From: Tubiluchus corallicola
Lineage: Eukaryota > Priapulida > Priapulimorpha > Priapulimorphida > Tubiluchidae
NCBI GenBank assembly: GCA_030141605.1
Contig: JAQGDQ010002437.1
Location: 1 to 37,632, forward strand
DNA length: 37,632 nucleotides
Direction of reading: 5' to 3'
Shown: one piece after another, positions 1-9,447 of the stretch
How the letters are laid out: each line of letters starts with the position of its first letter
How positions within the stretch are numbered: the first letter of the stretch is position 1
Made by a program: the position numbers and the translations under genes
Notes under the pieces: model-generated
Databases searched by the model: none
What the model saw: only the letters and a program-made list of their open reading frames with translations
What the model was told of the DNA's origin: nothing

Positions 1-1294
1 TGGCCTGCGGATCACCCGGCAGACCTCCGCTCATCGCTTCGGCGTTCAGCCCCGCATTTTCATCGAGACAGAGTTCCACCGGGATGGATGTATGGATATT
101 GGCGGCGGCAGCCATCGGAACAGGCTTTGCCGCCTGCTCGGTATCCGCATGGGACTGGTTACCTTTCAGGCAAACGAAAAGGCGCTCCTTGGCGCTGGAT
201 GCCTCGCCATGCTTGGAGGTGATCGAATACTTATGGTCCTTGGTCTTCATTCGGCTCTGACGCCCCAGACCGCCGATGATCTTTTTCATCTGTTGTTCGT
301 TCGGATAGGCATGATCGCGGTATGAAATAAGCCAGTGCGGGATATGGGTGGCGTTGCCGAGAAACTCCTGAAAGAAGTCGGAGGCGTTGCCCTTGGTGAC
401 CGTTACATGGCTGGTCTCGTAGTTTTTGACCTTGGTGTCCGACTTAATGGTCAGGCCATCCCAATACGTCATCAGCCCTTCGACAAAGTGATAGGCTTTT
501 TCGTAATTGGTGGTCGAAAACTCGGTGGCATACGGAGGATCAAAGTAAGCGAGGTCAGCTTTCACCTTGGGAAGGATCTCGTTAACATCCCCGCGATAGG
601 CTTTGTTCTCCTTGCCGTTATCGAATATCAGGGCGTTGATTCGCTCGATATTCGCTTTCAGGCGTTTTTTGAATTCATCAGGTGTGTCCTGACGTTTGCC
701 GTAATCGGTGGAAGACGAAAAGTGGCCGAATCCGCCTTTGCCGCTCATGCAGGTTTTGCCGAGAGCAAAAAGCGCGATGTCCTTTTTGTATCCGGATAGA
801 TCGTCGCAATTGGCTCTCAACGAGTCGATGAGTGCGTGAACGCCTTTGGCAAAGAAAATCCCTTTGAAATTGTCCTGAACAAAGGTTTTGGCTTTGGGGT
901 TGTCCGCCAGCAGTTTTTCGATCTCTGCCTCGGACAGTCGTGTCGAACTGTTCTCGACGATGGCTTTGGCTGCGTGATGACTGTAGCGAAGACGGTCATT
1001 GGCAAAAACCCGCAGCCCTTTGGATTTGTACATGTAAGCAACAACGGCCGAGCCGGAAAAGGCATCCAGAACGGAGGAAACTCCGTCCGGGGTATTACGC
1101 CAGATCCAGTCGACCAGTTTCTGTTTGCTGCCGATGTAGTTGGTGATGTACTTGGGGCGTTTCTCCGGGGGCTGCTCTTCAGGAGCCTTCTGTTCGGCTG
1201 CATCGGTCCCGAGCTCGTCGGGATCGATTGCGAGCGCCGCATCTGCCTCAAGGAGGAACGCCAGCCTTTCCAGGTCAGTGGCAAACATTTCCAT
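1..1294 (-). CDS. D12-class adenine-specific DNA methyltransferase (C-terminus beyond the left edge)
   Basis: Reading the minus strand gives an open frame from ATG at 1294 to the window edge (about 431 codons, no stop). Residues 53-57 read YIGSK, the usual start of the Dam/D12 fold. A FSGSAVVAYMY segment near residue 80 fits the SAM-binding motif, and FDPPY at 251-255 is the catalytic motif of N6-adenine methylases. Residues 1-48 are an acidic, proline-rich extension not needed for the fold. A GGAG sequence sits 6 bases before the ATG. The gene would methylate adenine in the element's DNA, for protection or packaging control (inference). It is the first gene after promoter motif copy A. The plus-strand open frames over it are out-of-phase shadows. 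Confidence 0.9.
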   Translation of the reverse strand, partial: MEMFATDLERLAFLLEADAALAIDPDELGTDAAEQKAPEEQPPEKRPKYITNYIGSKQKLVDWIWRNTPDGVSSVLDAFSGSAVVAYMYKSKGLRVFANDRLRYSHHAAKAIVENSSTRLSEAEIEKLLADNPKAKTFVQDNFKGIFFAKGVHALIDSLRANCDDLSGYKKDIALFALGKTCMSGKGGFGHFSSSTDYGKRQDTPDEFKKRLKANIERINALIFDNGKENKAYRGDVNEILPKVKADLAYFDPPYATEFSTTNYEKAYHFVEGLMTYWDGLTIKSDTKVKNYETSHVTVTKGNASDFFQEFLGNATHIPHWLISYRDHAYPNEQQMKKIIGGLGRQSRMKTKDHKYSITSKHGEASSAKERLFVCLKGNQSHADTEQAAKPVPMAAAANIHTSIPVELCLDENAGLNAEAMSGGLPGDPQA

Positions 1295-1360
1295 CAAATT
1301 CTCCGGTTCAATCACTGTTATTTGCCCCGATCGCACCGGGCGAGCGGGAGGTTTCAGCGA

Positions 1361-1391
1361 TTACTTACCGGAAGGCTTCGAAATGTGTCGG
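1361..1391 (-). promoter_or_regulatory. Element promoter motif, copy A (upstream of the D12 methylase)
   Basis: On the minus strand this reads CCGAC, 15 variable bases, then CCGGTAAGTAA. It is one of six copies with identical spacing. It lies 66 bp upstream of the methylase ATG. The upstream flank is TTT, shared with copy B. The promoter role is inferred from position, orientation and spacing. Confidence 0.75.
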
Positions 1392-1457
1392 AAAGGCGTC
1401 TGCTTTTTTATGAAGGAATCTTCAAACAACCTATTTTGCTGATTTGTTGGGAATAAT

Positions 1458-1486
1458 TTGACTTCTCTATTATCATCCGTTATCTT
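1458..1486 (+). promoter_or_regulatory. Candidate sigma-70 promoter for the defence cassette
   Basis: TTGACT at 1458-1463 and TATCTT at 1481-1486 are separated by exactly 17 bp, in an AT-rich stretch 45 bp before the first cassette gene. This is a normal housekeeping-type promoter, unlike the element's own motif, so the cassette is probably expressed independently of the phage genes. Confidence 0.5.
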
Positions 1487-1530
1487 TTAATCTCAAATGT
1501 TAACTTTTAATACAAAGGAGTTTTGCAGAT

Positions 1531-1749
1531 ATGACAGAAAACGACAAATGGCTGACCGTGGAAGAGCTGGCGGCATATCTGAAGATGAGCCGAACCAAGC
1601 TTTATGCCATGACGCAGAAAGGTGAAATTCCGGCGTCGAAGATCAGGAACCAGTGGCGGTTTGACCGGGATGAAATTGACGAGTGGGTGAAGAATCAGAG
1701 GTATACTGCTCAAAAAGAATCTGAGGTCAGTAATGGGTTGTCATCATAA
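1531..1749 (+). CDS. Small HTH_17 (excisionase/MerR-type) DNA-binding protein
   Basis: This 72-residue protein is nearly all one winged-helix domain of the HTH_17 type. It has the signature LTVEELAAYLKMSRTKLYAM, then a short wing with W-R-F and the ending DEIDEWV. It starts at ATG 1531 behind AAGGAG. It precedes the restriction-modification pair by 12 bp on the same strand, where a controller protein often sits. The fold is not that of classical C proteins, so control of the cassette is an inference from position. Alternatively it is an unrelated excisionase-like remnant. The family is clear; the role is not. Confidence 0.75.
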   Translation: MTENDKWLTVEELAAYLKMSRTKLYAMTQKGEIPASKIRNQWRFDRDEIDEWVKNQRYTAQKESEVSNGLSS

Positions 1750-1761
1750 AGTGAGGATATT

Positions 1762-3501
1762 ATGTCACATTTAACGCAACCTGCATTATTTGATCTGCTT
1801 GACACATCAGTATTCCCAAGATCAAAAACAGTGGATGAGGCAATAGAATCCTTGGCCTTAAACAGCGGCATAGAGGAAAGAGGTGCTGTTTTTACGCGAC
1901 TTGAAGTTGTTGAATTTATACTTGATCTTGTCGGGTATGTGGAAAACAAGCCTTTACATCGAGAAACTATTCTTGAGCCTTCTTTTGGTGAAGGAGATTT
2001 TCTTCTACCAATAGTCGACCGCTTAATTGCCTCGTGGAAAAAGCATAGTGGGAATTTTTCAAATGTATTCGCTGAATTGAGCGGAGCCATTTGTGGAGTA
2101 GAACTACATAAGGATACATTTGTCAGGACAAAACGGTTAGTTGTTAAGCGTCTTGAAAGTGAGGGAGTGTCAACATCCATCTCTTCTGAGATTGCTGATC
2201 GATGGCTGATACAAGGAGACTTCCTACTTGAACCTCTGAACTTAGATTTTAATTATGTTGTCGGCAATCCGCCTTATGTCCGTCAAGAGCGTATCCCGGC
2301 TCCTTTGCTTGCAGAATATCGTCAGCGCTACAAAACAATGTACGACAGAGCAGACCTTTATATCCCATTTATTGAACGCTCGCTATCGCTTATCGTTGAT
2401 GGGGGAATGTTTTGCTTCATATGTGCTGACAGGTGGATGAAAAACCGTTATGGCGGACCATTACGTGAATATATTGCAGAGGACTTTCATTTAAATGCAT
2501 ATATAGACATGGTTGGTACCGACGCCTTTCACTCAGATGTTAGCGCTTATCCAGCAATCACCGTAATCACCAAAGGAACCGTCGGAAAAACTCGGATAGC
2601 CCATAAACCGAAAGTTAATAGGGAAAGTTTATCAGCTATAGCATCAGATATATGTGCAAAAAACCTTCCTTCAGGTTCTGTCGTTCGCGAAGCAGCTGGT
2701 GTTGTGAAAGGATCGGAACCTTGGCTTCTTGAATCTTCGGACCAATTGTCTCTTGTTCGAAGTATTGAAAATGAATTTCCGACGATTGAGCAGGCAGGCT
2801 GCAAAGTTGGAATAGGTGTAGCTACAGGTTCTGACAAGGCGTTTATTGGCAGTTTTGACTCTCTTGATGTAGAACCTGATCGCAAACTCCCCATGGTCGC
2901 AACTCGTGATATAAAGTCAGGTGAAGTGATATGGAAAGGTCAAGGTGTTATCAATCCGTTTGCCGATGATGGTAGTCTTGTAAAATTGCAGGATTATCCA
3001 AAGCTGGCAAAATATTTTGACGCACGTAGAGAAATAGTGGAGAAGCGTCATTGTGCCAAAAAATCACCGGCAAACTGGTATAGAACAATAGATCGCATCT
3101 GGCCCGACCTGACCAAAAAACCTAAGCTGCTCATCCCTGATATTAAAGGAGAGGCTCATATTGTCTTTGAGCCCGGAGAACTTTATCCCCATCATAACCT
3201 TTACTACATTGTTTCAGACACGTGGGATTTAAGAGCATTACAGGCTGTACTTCTTTCAAATATCGCGAAGCTATTTGTTTCGACTTACTCAACGAAAATG
3301 CGTGGTGGTTACCTACGCTTTCAAGCACAGTATTTACGTCGCATTCGCATCCCATATTGGAAAGACGTTCCAGAAAACCTGAGGCAGGAGCTTATACTTG
3401 CCGCGAATGAAAGAAACGTCGATAACTGCAACAAAGCAGTTTTTAAACTTTACAAATTGAACCAAGAAGAACGATCTGCCCTTGGCGGAAATGGAGAATA
3501 A
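1762..3501 (+). CDS. Type II N6-adenine DNA methyltransferase, PaeR7I/XhoI-like
   Basis: The 579-residue protein protects DNA by methylating adenine in the site recognised by the neighbouring endonuclease. The NPPY catalytic motif is at residues 169-172 ([14 protein letters not shown]). An upstream [13 protein letters not shown] segment fits the SAM-binding motif. The C-terminal third resembles the target-recognition part of Eco57I-like methylases. Length is close to known PaeR7I-type methylases. Start ATG 1762 has GAGGATATT before it. It is followed after 2 bp by the endonuclease gene, the classic type II pair. CTCGAG specificity is inferred from the partner nuclease. Base composition is clearly AT-richer than the phage genes on either side, which fits separate acquisition. 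Confidence 0.88.
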   Translation: MSHLTQPALFDLLDTSVFPRSKTVDEAIESLALNSGIEERGAVFTRLEVVEFILDLVGYVENKPLHRETILEPSFGEGDFLLPIVDRLIASWKKHSGNFSNVFAELSGAICGVELHKDTFVRTKRLVVKRLESEGVSTSISSEIADRWLIQGDFLLEPLNLDFNYVVGNPPYVRQERIPAPLLAEYRQRYKTMYDRADLYIPFIERSLSLIVDGGMFCFICADRWMKNRYGGPLREYIAEDFHLNAYIDMVGTDAFHSDVSAYPAITVITKGTVGKTRIAHKPKVNRESLSAIASDICAKNLPSGSVVREAAGVVKGSEPWLLESSDQLSLVRSIENEFPTIEQAGCKVGIGVATGSDKAFIGSFDSLDVEPDRKLPMVATRDIKSGEVIWKGQGVINPFADDGSLVKLQDYPKLAKYFDARREIVEKRHCAKKSPANWYRTIDRIWPDLTKKPKLLIPDIKGEAHIVFEPGELYPHHNLYYIVSDTWDLRALQAVLLSNIAKLFVSTYSTKMRGGYLRFQAQYLRRIRIPYWKDVPENLRQELILAANERNVDNCNKAVFKLYKLNQEERSALGGNGE

Positions 3502-3503
3502 TA

Positions 3504-4244
3504 ATGGCTATTGATCTTGTTGAATACGAATCAAAAACTCGCGAAGCTATCAAAGGTTTCTGGGGAAGTAGAAGTGCGGCAAAACAAAAACAAAAAGAAT
3601 CTGGTAAATTAGATCAGGGTGAATGCGCAGGTGTTACCGCCGGGAAAAATATGGATGGATTCATCGACTTAATCATCGACATAATTCGTGCAAATGGACT
3701 TGAAGGTGCTGATATTCACCAGAAACGTGCAGTTTTGACGCTTCCAGGTTTTTTCCGACCCACAAAGCTATGGGATCTTTTGGTGATTTATAAGGGCGAG
3801 TTGATTGCTGCAATTGAGCTAAAAAGCCAAGTAGGCCCATCTTTTGGTAACAATTTCAACAACCGAACAGAAGAAGCCATAGGAACTGCACACGATTTGT
3901 GGACAGCTTACCGAGAAGGTGCGTTTGGAAATCAGCCTCGACCCTTTGTCGGTTGGCTGATGTTGGTTGAAGATGCTGACAAATCTCGTTCACCAGTTAG
4001 AGACAGCTCTCCTCATTTTGACGTTTTTGAAGAGTTTAAAGGAGCTTCTTATCTCCAGAGGTATGACCTGTTGTGTCAAAAGCTAACGAAAGAACAGCTT
4101 TATACCACAGCATCAATTCTTGCCTCACCAAGGGGAGCGGCCAAAACTGGTGATTTCTCTGAAATGTCAAAAATGACAGGGATAAAGACCTTTGTTACTT
4201 CCTTGGCTGGTCATATTGCCGCTGAAGCTGCTCGCCTGGATTAG
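3504..4244 (+). CDS. Type II restriction endonuclease, PaeR7I/XhoI family
   Basis: The 246-residue length matches the PaeR7I/XhoI endonuclease family, whose members cut CTCGAG. A PD-(D/E)xK-type active site is visible as D91, then E105-L-K107 (IAAIELKSQ). It is followed by the conserved stretch around [15 protein letters not shown] and the [12 protein letters not shown] segment typical of the family. The start ATG lies 2 bp after the methylase stop with GGAG just upstream, so the two are translated together. At least seven CTCGAG sites occur in the element (for example 11322, 18054, 20537, 22248, 23314, 25367, 26137), so the phage genome must be methylated to coexist with it. Site preference is from family knowledge, not shown here. 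Confidence 0.88.
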   Translation: MAIDLVEYESKTREAIKGFWGSRSAAKQKQKESGKLDQGECAGVTAGKNMDGFIDLIIDIIRANGLEGADIHQKRAVLTLPGFFRPTKLWDLLVIYKGELIAAIELKSQVGPSFGNNFNNRTEEAIGTAHDLWTAYREGAFGNQPRPFVGWLMLVEDADKSRSPVRDSSPHFDVFEEFKGASYLQRYDLLCQKLTKEQLYTTASILASPRGAAKTGDFSEMSKMTGIKTFVTSLAGHIAAEAARLD

Positions 4245-4246
4245 TG

Positions 4247-5137
4247 ATGAGCACATTATATATCATAGGAAATGGCTTTGATTTATGGCATGAGTTGCCG
4301 ACTGGATTCGCGCAGTTTTATGAGTTTGCTAAAGAAACTTTGGATGAGCTTGAGCAATACTTGAATCTTGAATCATCCGATCAAAACTTGTGGAATAATT
4401 TTGAGCGTACTATAGGCAAATATGACTGGAAATCATTTTACGACACTCACAACAACCTCACCCCTCTAGATGACTCCTTTAGACCAAGTATGTGCTTTTG
4501 TCTGGAGGATGATATAACGGAGCAAACCGACAATTTGGTGGGAGAAATAAAGCAACAATTTTTTGATTGGATTGATTCGATTGACTTGGATGCTGCAGCA
4601 AGAAAATTGAAAATAGCTCCCAATTCCAGATTTCTTAGTTTCAACTATACCAACACATTAGAGAAAGTATATGGGGTTGATACATCGTCTATTTTTTACA
4701 TCCACGGAAGCGTCCATGCTTATGATGACTTAGTATTTGGTCACGGCGAGACCATGGTAGAAGAACCAGAAATTGATGAGCATGGCGATAGCAACCGAAC
4801 TATGTTTACTGATTCAGAAAACGCCGCTAAATATCCGTTCTATGCATTTCAAAAACCCGTGAAACAAATCATTGAGAATAATCCGGATTATTTCGATTCT
4901 CTGGAAAACGTCGATACTATCATCGTCATTGGCCATTCACTCAATGACATTGATTTACCGTACTTTCATAGAATTGTAGACACAACCAACGCTCAACGAT
5001 GGATAGTAAGTTATTACAATAATGATGAGACTATATGGCAGACCGATAAACTAAAGAAGTGCGGAATCAATCTCGACACTGTTTACCAATGCCATATAGA
5101 CAATATCAATTCCAGCATTGCCGAAATATTGTTGTAG
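4247..5137 (+). CDS. AbiH-family abortive infection protein
   Basis: The N-terminus STLYIIGNGFDLWHELPT is the AbiH hallmark (GNGFDLxHxLPT, a nucleotide-binding loop). Further AbiH landmarks are SFNYTNTLEKVY in the middle, IHGSV shortly after, and GHSLNDIDLPYF near the C-terminus. The length (296 residues) is ordinary for the family. AbiH proteins are linked to abortive infection of phages; their enzymatic reaction is not settled. GTG at 4244 overlaps the endonuclease stop, but ATG 4247 gives the usual N-terminus and is preferred. The gene is the last of the plus-strand cassette and converges on the MuF gene, ending 22 bp from it. Confidence 0.85.
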   Translation: MSTLYIIGNGFDLWHELPTGFAQFYEFAKETLDELEQYLNLESSDQNLWNNFERTIGKYDWKSFYDTHNNLTPLDDSFRPSMCFCLEDDITEQTDNLVGEIKQQFFDWIDSIDLDAAARKLKIAPNSRFLSFNYTNTLEKVYGVDTSSIFYIHGSVHAYDDLVFGHGETMVEEPEIDEHGDSNRTMFTDSENAAKYPFYAFQKPVKQIIENNPDYFDSLENVDTIIVIGHSLNDIDLPYFHRIVDTTNAQRWIVSYYNNDETIWQTDKLKKCGINLDTVYQCHIDNINSSIAEILL

Positions 5138-5158
5138 AAAAAAATAAGACTCGGCATC

Positions 5159-6022
5159 TCAAATATTTTTCAGTTTGATATCACTCAACACAGGAAGGTT
5201 GGTGCATCTGCAAAATGGATGTGCCGGTTGCCCCGGGAATTTATCAATTGGAAAGGTTTTACCATTGAGAGGCCCACAGACCGGACAGGTCCGCTCGTCA
5301 CCCATGGTCATCCACTCCAGCTTTTCAATTCCGACATGCTGGTGAAACTTGAGTCGCCCCATGTTGTGCGCCCGTAACACCTCAGTTCGGGCGATCATCT
5401 CCATGCGATATTGGGCTTTGCTGAAGACTTTTGTTCCGGCCTGATTGAAGGAATCCTTGTAGATGACAACCCGCCCAAGGTCCCGGACAATGTCATCCGT
5501 ACCTTTCCCTTCTATGATGCCCTGCATGATGACGCGCTTTATGCCGTCGGTCAGTTCCCGATTCACATCACCAGTCAGCGTCAGGTTGTATTGCGTCATG
5601 AAATCAAGGGCGTTGGTATCGACGATAGTGAATACCTTGGTGGCCAGCTTGTCGATACCTCCGGCCTTCAGGTCGGCATAGAAAGGTAGTGACGCCGATG
5701 TCAGTTCGGTAATGCCCTGAGCGATGCCGCCCTTGAACGCGTCCTTGGTACTTTTGCGGAAGACGAGCGTCTGGTCCCGTTTTAATTGGCGCAGAACATC
5801 GTCCAGCTCTCCCTGTAGCTTCTCCAGACCTTTCAAAGCCGCCAGCTTGTTGTCCGGCAGAGATCCCAGACTGCGGTATTTCAAAATGGCCTGAGCCACT
5901 TCCTGTTCAGCCTTGTTGAGGGACTGGGTCAGTTGGGCGGTAATGGAATCGTTGTAGCGGTTACGGGATTTCAGGCTTTTGAGCGTTGCCGCCTGAATGC
6001 GTTCTTTAAGGTCGGAGGGCAT
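5159..6022 (-). CDS. Phage head morphogenesis protein, SPP1 gp7 / Mu F-like
   Basis: The C-terminal third carries the MuF signature: RTEVLRAHNMGR, then EWMTMGDERTCPVCGPLNGK and a closing HPFCRC, with cysteines that can bind a metal. The N-terminal half is helical and charged. Such proteins are minor head components that sit with the portal and may be ejected with the DNA. At 287 residues it is an ordinary-length member. The gene follows the portal by 2 bp in the promoter B operon. After its stop the phage order is broken by the convergent defence cassette; the next phage gene on this strand is the D12 methylase. Confidence 0.88.
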   Translation of the reverse strand: MPSDLKERIQAATLKSLKSRNRYNDSITAQLTQSLNKAEQEVAQAILKYRSLGSLPDNKLAALKGLEKLQGELDDVLRQLKRDQTLVFRKSTKDAFKGGIAQGITELTSASLPFYADLKAGGIDKLATKVFTIVDTNALDFMTQYNLTLTGDVNRELTDGIKRVIMQGIIEGKGTDDIVRDLGRVVIYKDSFNQAGTKVFSKAQYRMEMIARTEVLRAHNMGRLKFHQHVGIEKLEWMTMGDERTCPVCGPLNGKTFPIDKFPGQPAHPFCRCTNLPVLSDIKLKNI

Positions 6023-6024
6023 GG

Positions 6025-7530
6025 TCAGGATTCCCGGCGGTCAATAAATCGGCAGGCCGGGGAATCGAAAGTGCGCTCGGAGTTGTGTACCCGGCAGCGG
6101 TTGGAGTCGGGATTGAAGTGACTGCATTCATCACACAGAGAAGCTGCCGCCGTTGCTTCCAGCTCCTCTGTATAGTGATTGTGTGCCTCGGTATCGAGAT
6201 CATTGCCGTCAGCGGGAATACCGAGCATCTTTCTGGCACTGGGAACACTCATGATTCCAGACACAACCATATCGACTACGGGCTTCACCTGCTTCTCATC
6301 CATCAGGTCAATGTTCTTGCGCTCGGTCTCACGATTTGCGGCTTCGATGTCCGGGTCCAGATCCATCTTGAGCTGCAGGCTGGAACGGCTGATCAGTTTA
6401 CGGTCATACAGCTCGATGAGCAGCTTCTTGAAGTCGACGGCATCACTTGGGTCGAAGTCATTGAAGATGAATTGCAGGGATTTGTCGCTGTGGCCTTTCA
6501 GTTCCATCCAGTCATCGAAGACCCAGTCGAGCAGTTTGCGGGCGGCCTGTTTGATCTCCCGGATCATGACCATCATTTTCTGCATGCTGACGGAGGCCGT
6601 GGCAAAATTGGGGCCGTCGCCGGTTACCAAGGAGCGTGAAAGGCCCAATGCCACCACAATGTCTTCTTTGACCTCCTTGACCTTGTCCTCGACGTTGAGG
6701 ACCTGGCCATCGGTGCCATGGGTTTCCACATTCACATAGAACGGGACCACAAGGCCGCTTTTCATATCCATCTTGTTGACCATGTCGCGGACCTGTTCCA
6801 GCATCCGCTGGTCGGGCATCACCATCTTCTGGCCGAAGGCACCGCCCACTTTGAGCAGGCGGAACGGAGTGGCCCAGCGCTTGGCAATAGCCTGTTCGGC
6901 TCGGCGATAGTCACGCAGCAGTTCGATGGCCTGAAAGGCGGGCAGAACCAGTGAGTTGCCTCTTGGTGAAAAGCCCGGGGCATCCCATTTCAAGTGGATG
7001 ACCTGATCCACCGGAAGGTCGATGGGGTCGCTGGCCGAGCCTGAATCTTCGGCATATTGCTTGGCTTCGATAAGCTCGCCTTGGGCATACTTCACCTTCA
7101 CCGAAACCGGATTGACGCACACCACTTCCTCGATGTCCTGACCGGAAGTTGCGTATCGTTTGAAGCCGACGGCATCGCCTTTGACCAGCAGCTGAAGGAT
7201 CATGTCCTTTATGAACTCCGAGACATCGAGTCTCCATGCGGTGCTGACCGCATCGTCTTTCAGCGTCTCGTCATCGCTGGTGATTTTGATTTCATCCCCG
7301 ACCGCAAAGGTGCGCCATGAATTGACGCAGTTCTTTACCAGCGGTTCTTCGACATAGTATTCCCAAGCCTTTCTGGCTCGCTCTTCCCATGTGGCCGGAA
7401 CCGCGTCCGACGCGTTTACTTTACTGAATGCAGATGCGTCGAGGGCTGCTGCTGCGGCCATGGGCACAATGGCATATCCATTGGATTCGTTGTCAGGCTG
7501 CTCGGTATCTGGCTGGGCGTTTGTATCCAC
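6025..7530 (-). CDS. Phage portal protein with C-terminal four-cysteine extension
   Basis: The protein has 501 residues. A portal fold is supported by the conserved core WEYYVEEPLVKNCVNSW near residue 45, the LKGDAVGFKRY-like region, the central VIHLKWDAPGFSPRGNSLVLPAF segment, and IVVALGLSRSLVTGDGPNFA with SVSMQKMMV, as in HK97/SPP1-type portals. The portal forms the dodecameric vertex through which DNA is packaged. Residues 464-501 carry C466-x2-C469-x9-C479-x13-C493, a possible zinc knuckle that is unusual in portals. The start is GTG 7530 behind GAGAGGATTAC. It is the first gene after promoter motif copy B and is followed by the MuF gene. Confidence 0.88.
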   Translation of the reverse strand: MDTNAQPDTEQPDNESNGYAIVPMAAAAALDASAFSKVNASDAVPATWEERARKAWEYYVEEPLVKNCVNSWRTFAVGDEIKITSDDETLKDDAVSTAWRLDVSEFIKDMILQLLVKGDAVGFKRYATSGQDIEEVVCVNPVSVKVKYAQGELIEAKQYAEDSGSASDPIDLPVDQVIHLKWDAPGFSPRGNSLVLPAFQAIELLRDYRRAEQAIAKRWATPFRLLKVGGAFGQKMVMPDQRMLEQVRDMVNKMDMKSGLVVPFYVNVETHGTDGQVLNVEDKVKEVKEDIVVALGLSRSLVTGDGPNFATASVSMQKMMVMIREIKQAARKLLDWVFDDWMELKGHSDKSLQFIFNDFDPSDAVDFKKLLIELYDRKLISRSSLQLKMDLDPDIEAANRETERKNIDLMDEKQVKPVVDMVVSGIMSVPSARKMLGIPADGNDLDTEAHNHYTEELEATAAASLCDECSHFNPDSNRCRVHNSERTFDSPACRFIDRRES

Positions 7531-7605
7531 GTAATCCTCTCGGGTTATTTCCGGTTTAACGGCCGCACATCTCCCCGCTGTGGGGCGATCACGGCAACAC
7601 TGGGG

Positions 7606-7636
7606 TTACTTACCGGAGGGAGAGGAAAAACGTCGG
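7606..7636 (-). promoter_or_regulatory. Element promoter motif, copy B (upstream of the portal)
   Basis: Minus-strand CCGAC-N15-CCGGTAAGTAA, 75 bp upstream of the portal GTG and 9 bp beyond the terminase stop. It gives the portal-MuF pair its own start signal inside a run of same-strand genes. The leader between motif and gene can form a CCCC/GGGG hairpin. Confidence 0.78.
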
Positions 7637-7645
7637 AAAGGCGGG

Positions 7646-9169
7646 TTAAATAAAGACCGGCTCTGTCAGAACAGGTTTGAGCCAAACGGTCTCTTCCCCG
7701 GCAAGGTCGAGGTTGCCTTGCTCCCGAATGAGCATGGCACAGCGAACCGCGTCGATGATGTGGTCGTTGCCTTTGGAGTAGATAATCTTACCGTCCCGCA
7801 GGGTGTAAGTCTGGGTGGTGAACTGGTCTTCAATTTCCAGATCGTCTGACGGGAAGATGATCTGTTTGCGCTGGAGGGCACCGTTGATCAAGCTGGTCAT
7901 CAGTTCCTTTGTCCGCTTTTTAATTTCCTTGCCGTCGCGGATGGTGAGCCGGGTCATGCCGCCGAAGTCAAAACCTTTCAGTCGGCCTTCAAGTTCCAGC
8001 TCTTTGTATTTGTCGAGGGTCAATAGTTCCTGCACTACGGTCAGACCGTTGCCGCCATTATCCACGCCGATTCCAGCCGGAGTGAAATAACGTTCGAGCA
8101 GTGCGATGGTCTGGGCAATATGCGGATACGATACATGCTCCATGTGAAGGCGCAGCACCAGTTTCAGGAGACTGCGATCACCCACCTCGGCTTCCTGAAA
8201 GATAACCAGCTCGGTCGGGTCGTTTGTATATCCAAGGTCACCGCCAATCCAGAACAGTCCGGTTCGGGGCGTCAGGTTAAGCAGTAGTTCAAGCCGGTCA
8301 TAGGCGGCTTCCTCCGTTTCACAATCGCGCAGCTCGGTATCGGTAATGGTGACCTTCTGATACTCCAGCAATTCCTGACGGCAGAGATTGAACTGCTCCA
8401 CGTTGAACGTCCCGTAGGAAGGCTTTCCGTGTTCCCCGGCAACTTCATGCTGCCAGCCCGAGGTATCTTTGCCACCGTAGAACTCCAGCAGCTCCGACTC
8501 CCGTTCAGCGGTCCAGAACGGATTGAGCCACGATGCCCAGCGGAACACCCTGAACTGTTCCGACATGGTCAGTCGATAGTAGGTAGTGTTTCGCAGGCCG
8601 TTGGGCGTGGAATAGATTTTCAGACGGCCGCCTGTTTTCAGGCATTGTCTGAGAGCCTTCCATGCGCGTTCGGAAAGCCACGCTCCTTCATCCACCCAGA
8701 TCCGGCCGACATGAAGCGAGCGGAAAGCATCGCCATAGGCACCGGCCGGGCGGAAATAAAGAACCGATCCATTGGTAAACTCCAAACGGAAATACGGCTT
8801 CCGGGTGATTTTCGGTTTGCCATATTTCGAGAGTGCAATGCTGTTCATCAAGTCTTCATTGTGATCCAGCTGGTACTCGATTTCCTCGATGACCGTGTCG
8901 AGATGTCCCTGATGAGGAGCGGCAATCAATCCCTGTCCGCCGCGAGTCGTGAAGGCATAGTGCAGTGCATCCGTCGAAAGCACGATCGACTTGCCAACGT
9001 CACGGCCATCGAGGTGGATGATGTTTTTATGGGAGCAGCGGAGATCTTCCTTCTGATGGTCCCAATACGATCGTGCCGAACCGTCCCGGTTGTAGAGATA
9101 TGCTTGTCCCCACAAAACCGGGTCACGGAGAGTTTCGGCCAGCCTGCGCTCCTTATCAGAGACACCCAT
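7646..9169 (-). CDS. Phage terminase large subunit
   Basis: This is the packaging motor: an ATPase plus a nuclease that cuts concatemers. The Walker A variant GRDVGKS is at residues 55-61 and Walker B appears as RIWVDEGAW. The RNase H-like nuclease shows its three acidic motifs as GGDLGYTNDP, GVDNGGNG and GNDHIIDAVR, so both activities look intact. Length (507 residues) is normal. The start ATG 9169 overlaps the upstream stop as TGATG; TTG 9172 is a poorer alternative. It follows two small genes (9444-9716 and 9169-9447) in overlapping translation. A small subunit is not adjacent; the candidate is at 12372-12908. Confidence 0.93.
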   Translation of the reverse strand: MGVSDKERRLAETLRDPVLWGQAYLYNRDGSARSYWDHQKEDLRCSHKNIIHLDGRDVGKSIVLSTDALHYAFTTRGGQGLIAAPHQGHLDTVIEEIEYQLDHNEDLMNSIALSKYGKPKITRKPYFRLEFTNGSVLYFRPAGAYGDAFRSLHVGRIWVDEGAWLSERAWKALRQCLKTGGRLKIYSTPNGLRNTTYYRLTMSEQFRVFRWASWLNPFWTAERESELLEFYGGKDTSGWQHEVAGEHGKPSYGTFNVEQFNLCRQELLEYQKVTITDTELRDCETEEAAYDRLELLLNLTPRTGLFWIGGDLGYTNDPTELVIFQEAEVGDRSLLKLVLRLHMEHVSYPHIAQTIALLERYFTPAGIGVDNGGNGLTVVQELLTLDKYKELELEGRLKGFDFGGMTRLTIRDGKEIKKRTKELMTSLINGALQRKQIIFPSDDLEIEDQFTTQTYTLRDGKIIYSKGNDHIIDAVRCAMLIREQGNLDLAGEETVWLKPVLTEPVFI

Positions 9170-9447
9170 CAATGCATTCCTTTGCGGATGGCAATTCCAA
9201 GAACCGATGAGATCAGCTCTGTGAGGATCTGCTGGACCGCCAATGTGTTCGTCCTGTTACTGACAGCTTCCTCAATATCCAGAATGGCCTGATCGAGTTC
9301 CTGCCATTCCACGTATTTCTGCCGGGCGGCTTCCATACGTTCGAATGCGTCGTCTATGCACCCGGCCGCCAGCTCGGAGCCGATATCGACCAGTGCCTGA
9401 CCGGCTTCCCGGATCGCTTCGCTGTTTTGTTCGAGTATTTCTTTCAT
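9169..9447 (-). CDS. Small predicted coiled-coil protein, unknown function
   Basis: The 92-residue protein is acidic and almost all helical, with a possible coiled coil over residues 25-60 and a more hydrophobic C-terminal segment (QQILTELISSVLGIAI). No recognised domain. ATG 9447 follows GGAGG. The gene overlaps the lipoprotein gene by 4 bp upstream and the terminase by 1 bp downstream, so the three are coupled. A packaging accessory is possible from position alone. Confidence 0.6.
   Translation of the reverse strand: MKEILEQNSEAIREAGQALVDIGSELAAGCIDDAFERMEAARQKYVEWQELDQAILDIEEAVSNRTNTLAVQQILTELISSVLGIAIRKGMH

Noticed and set aside
335-1456. Long plus-strand open frames over the left end
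   Set aside because: They oppose the D12 methylase, whose minus-strand frame carries YIGSK and DPPY motifs; the plus products show no family features.
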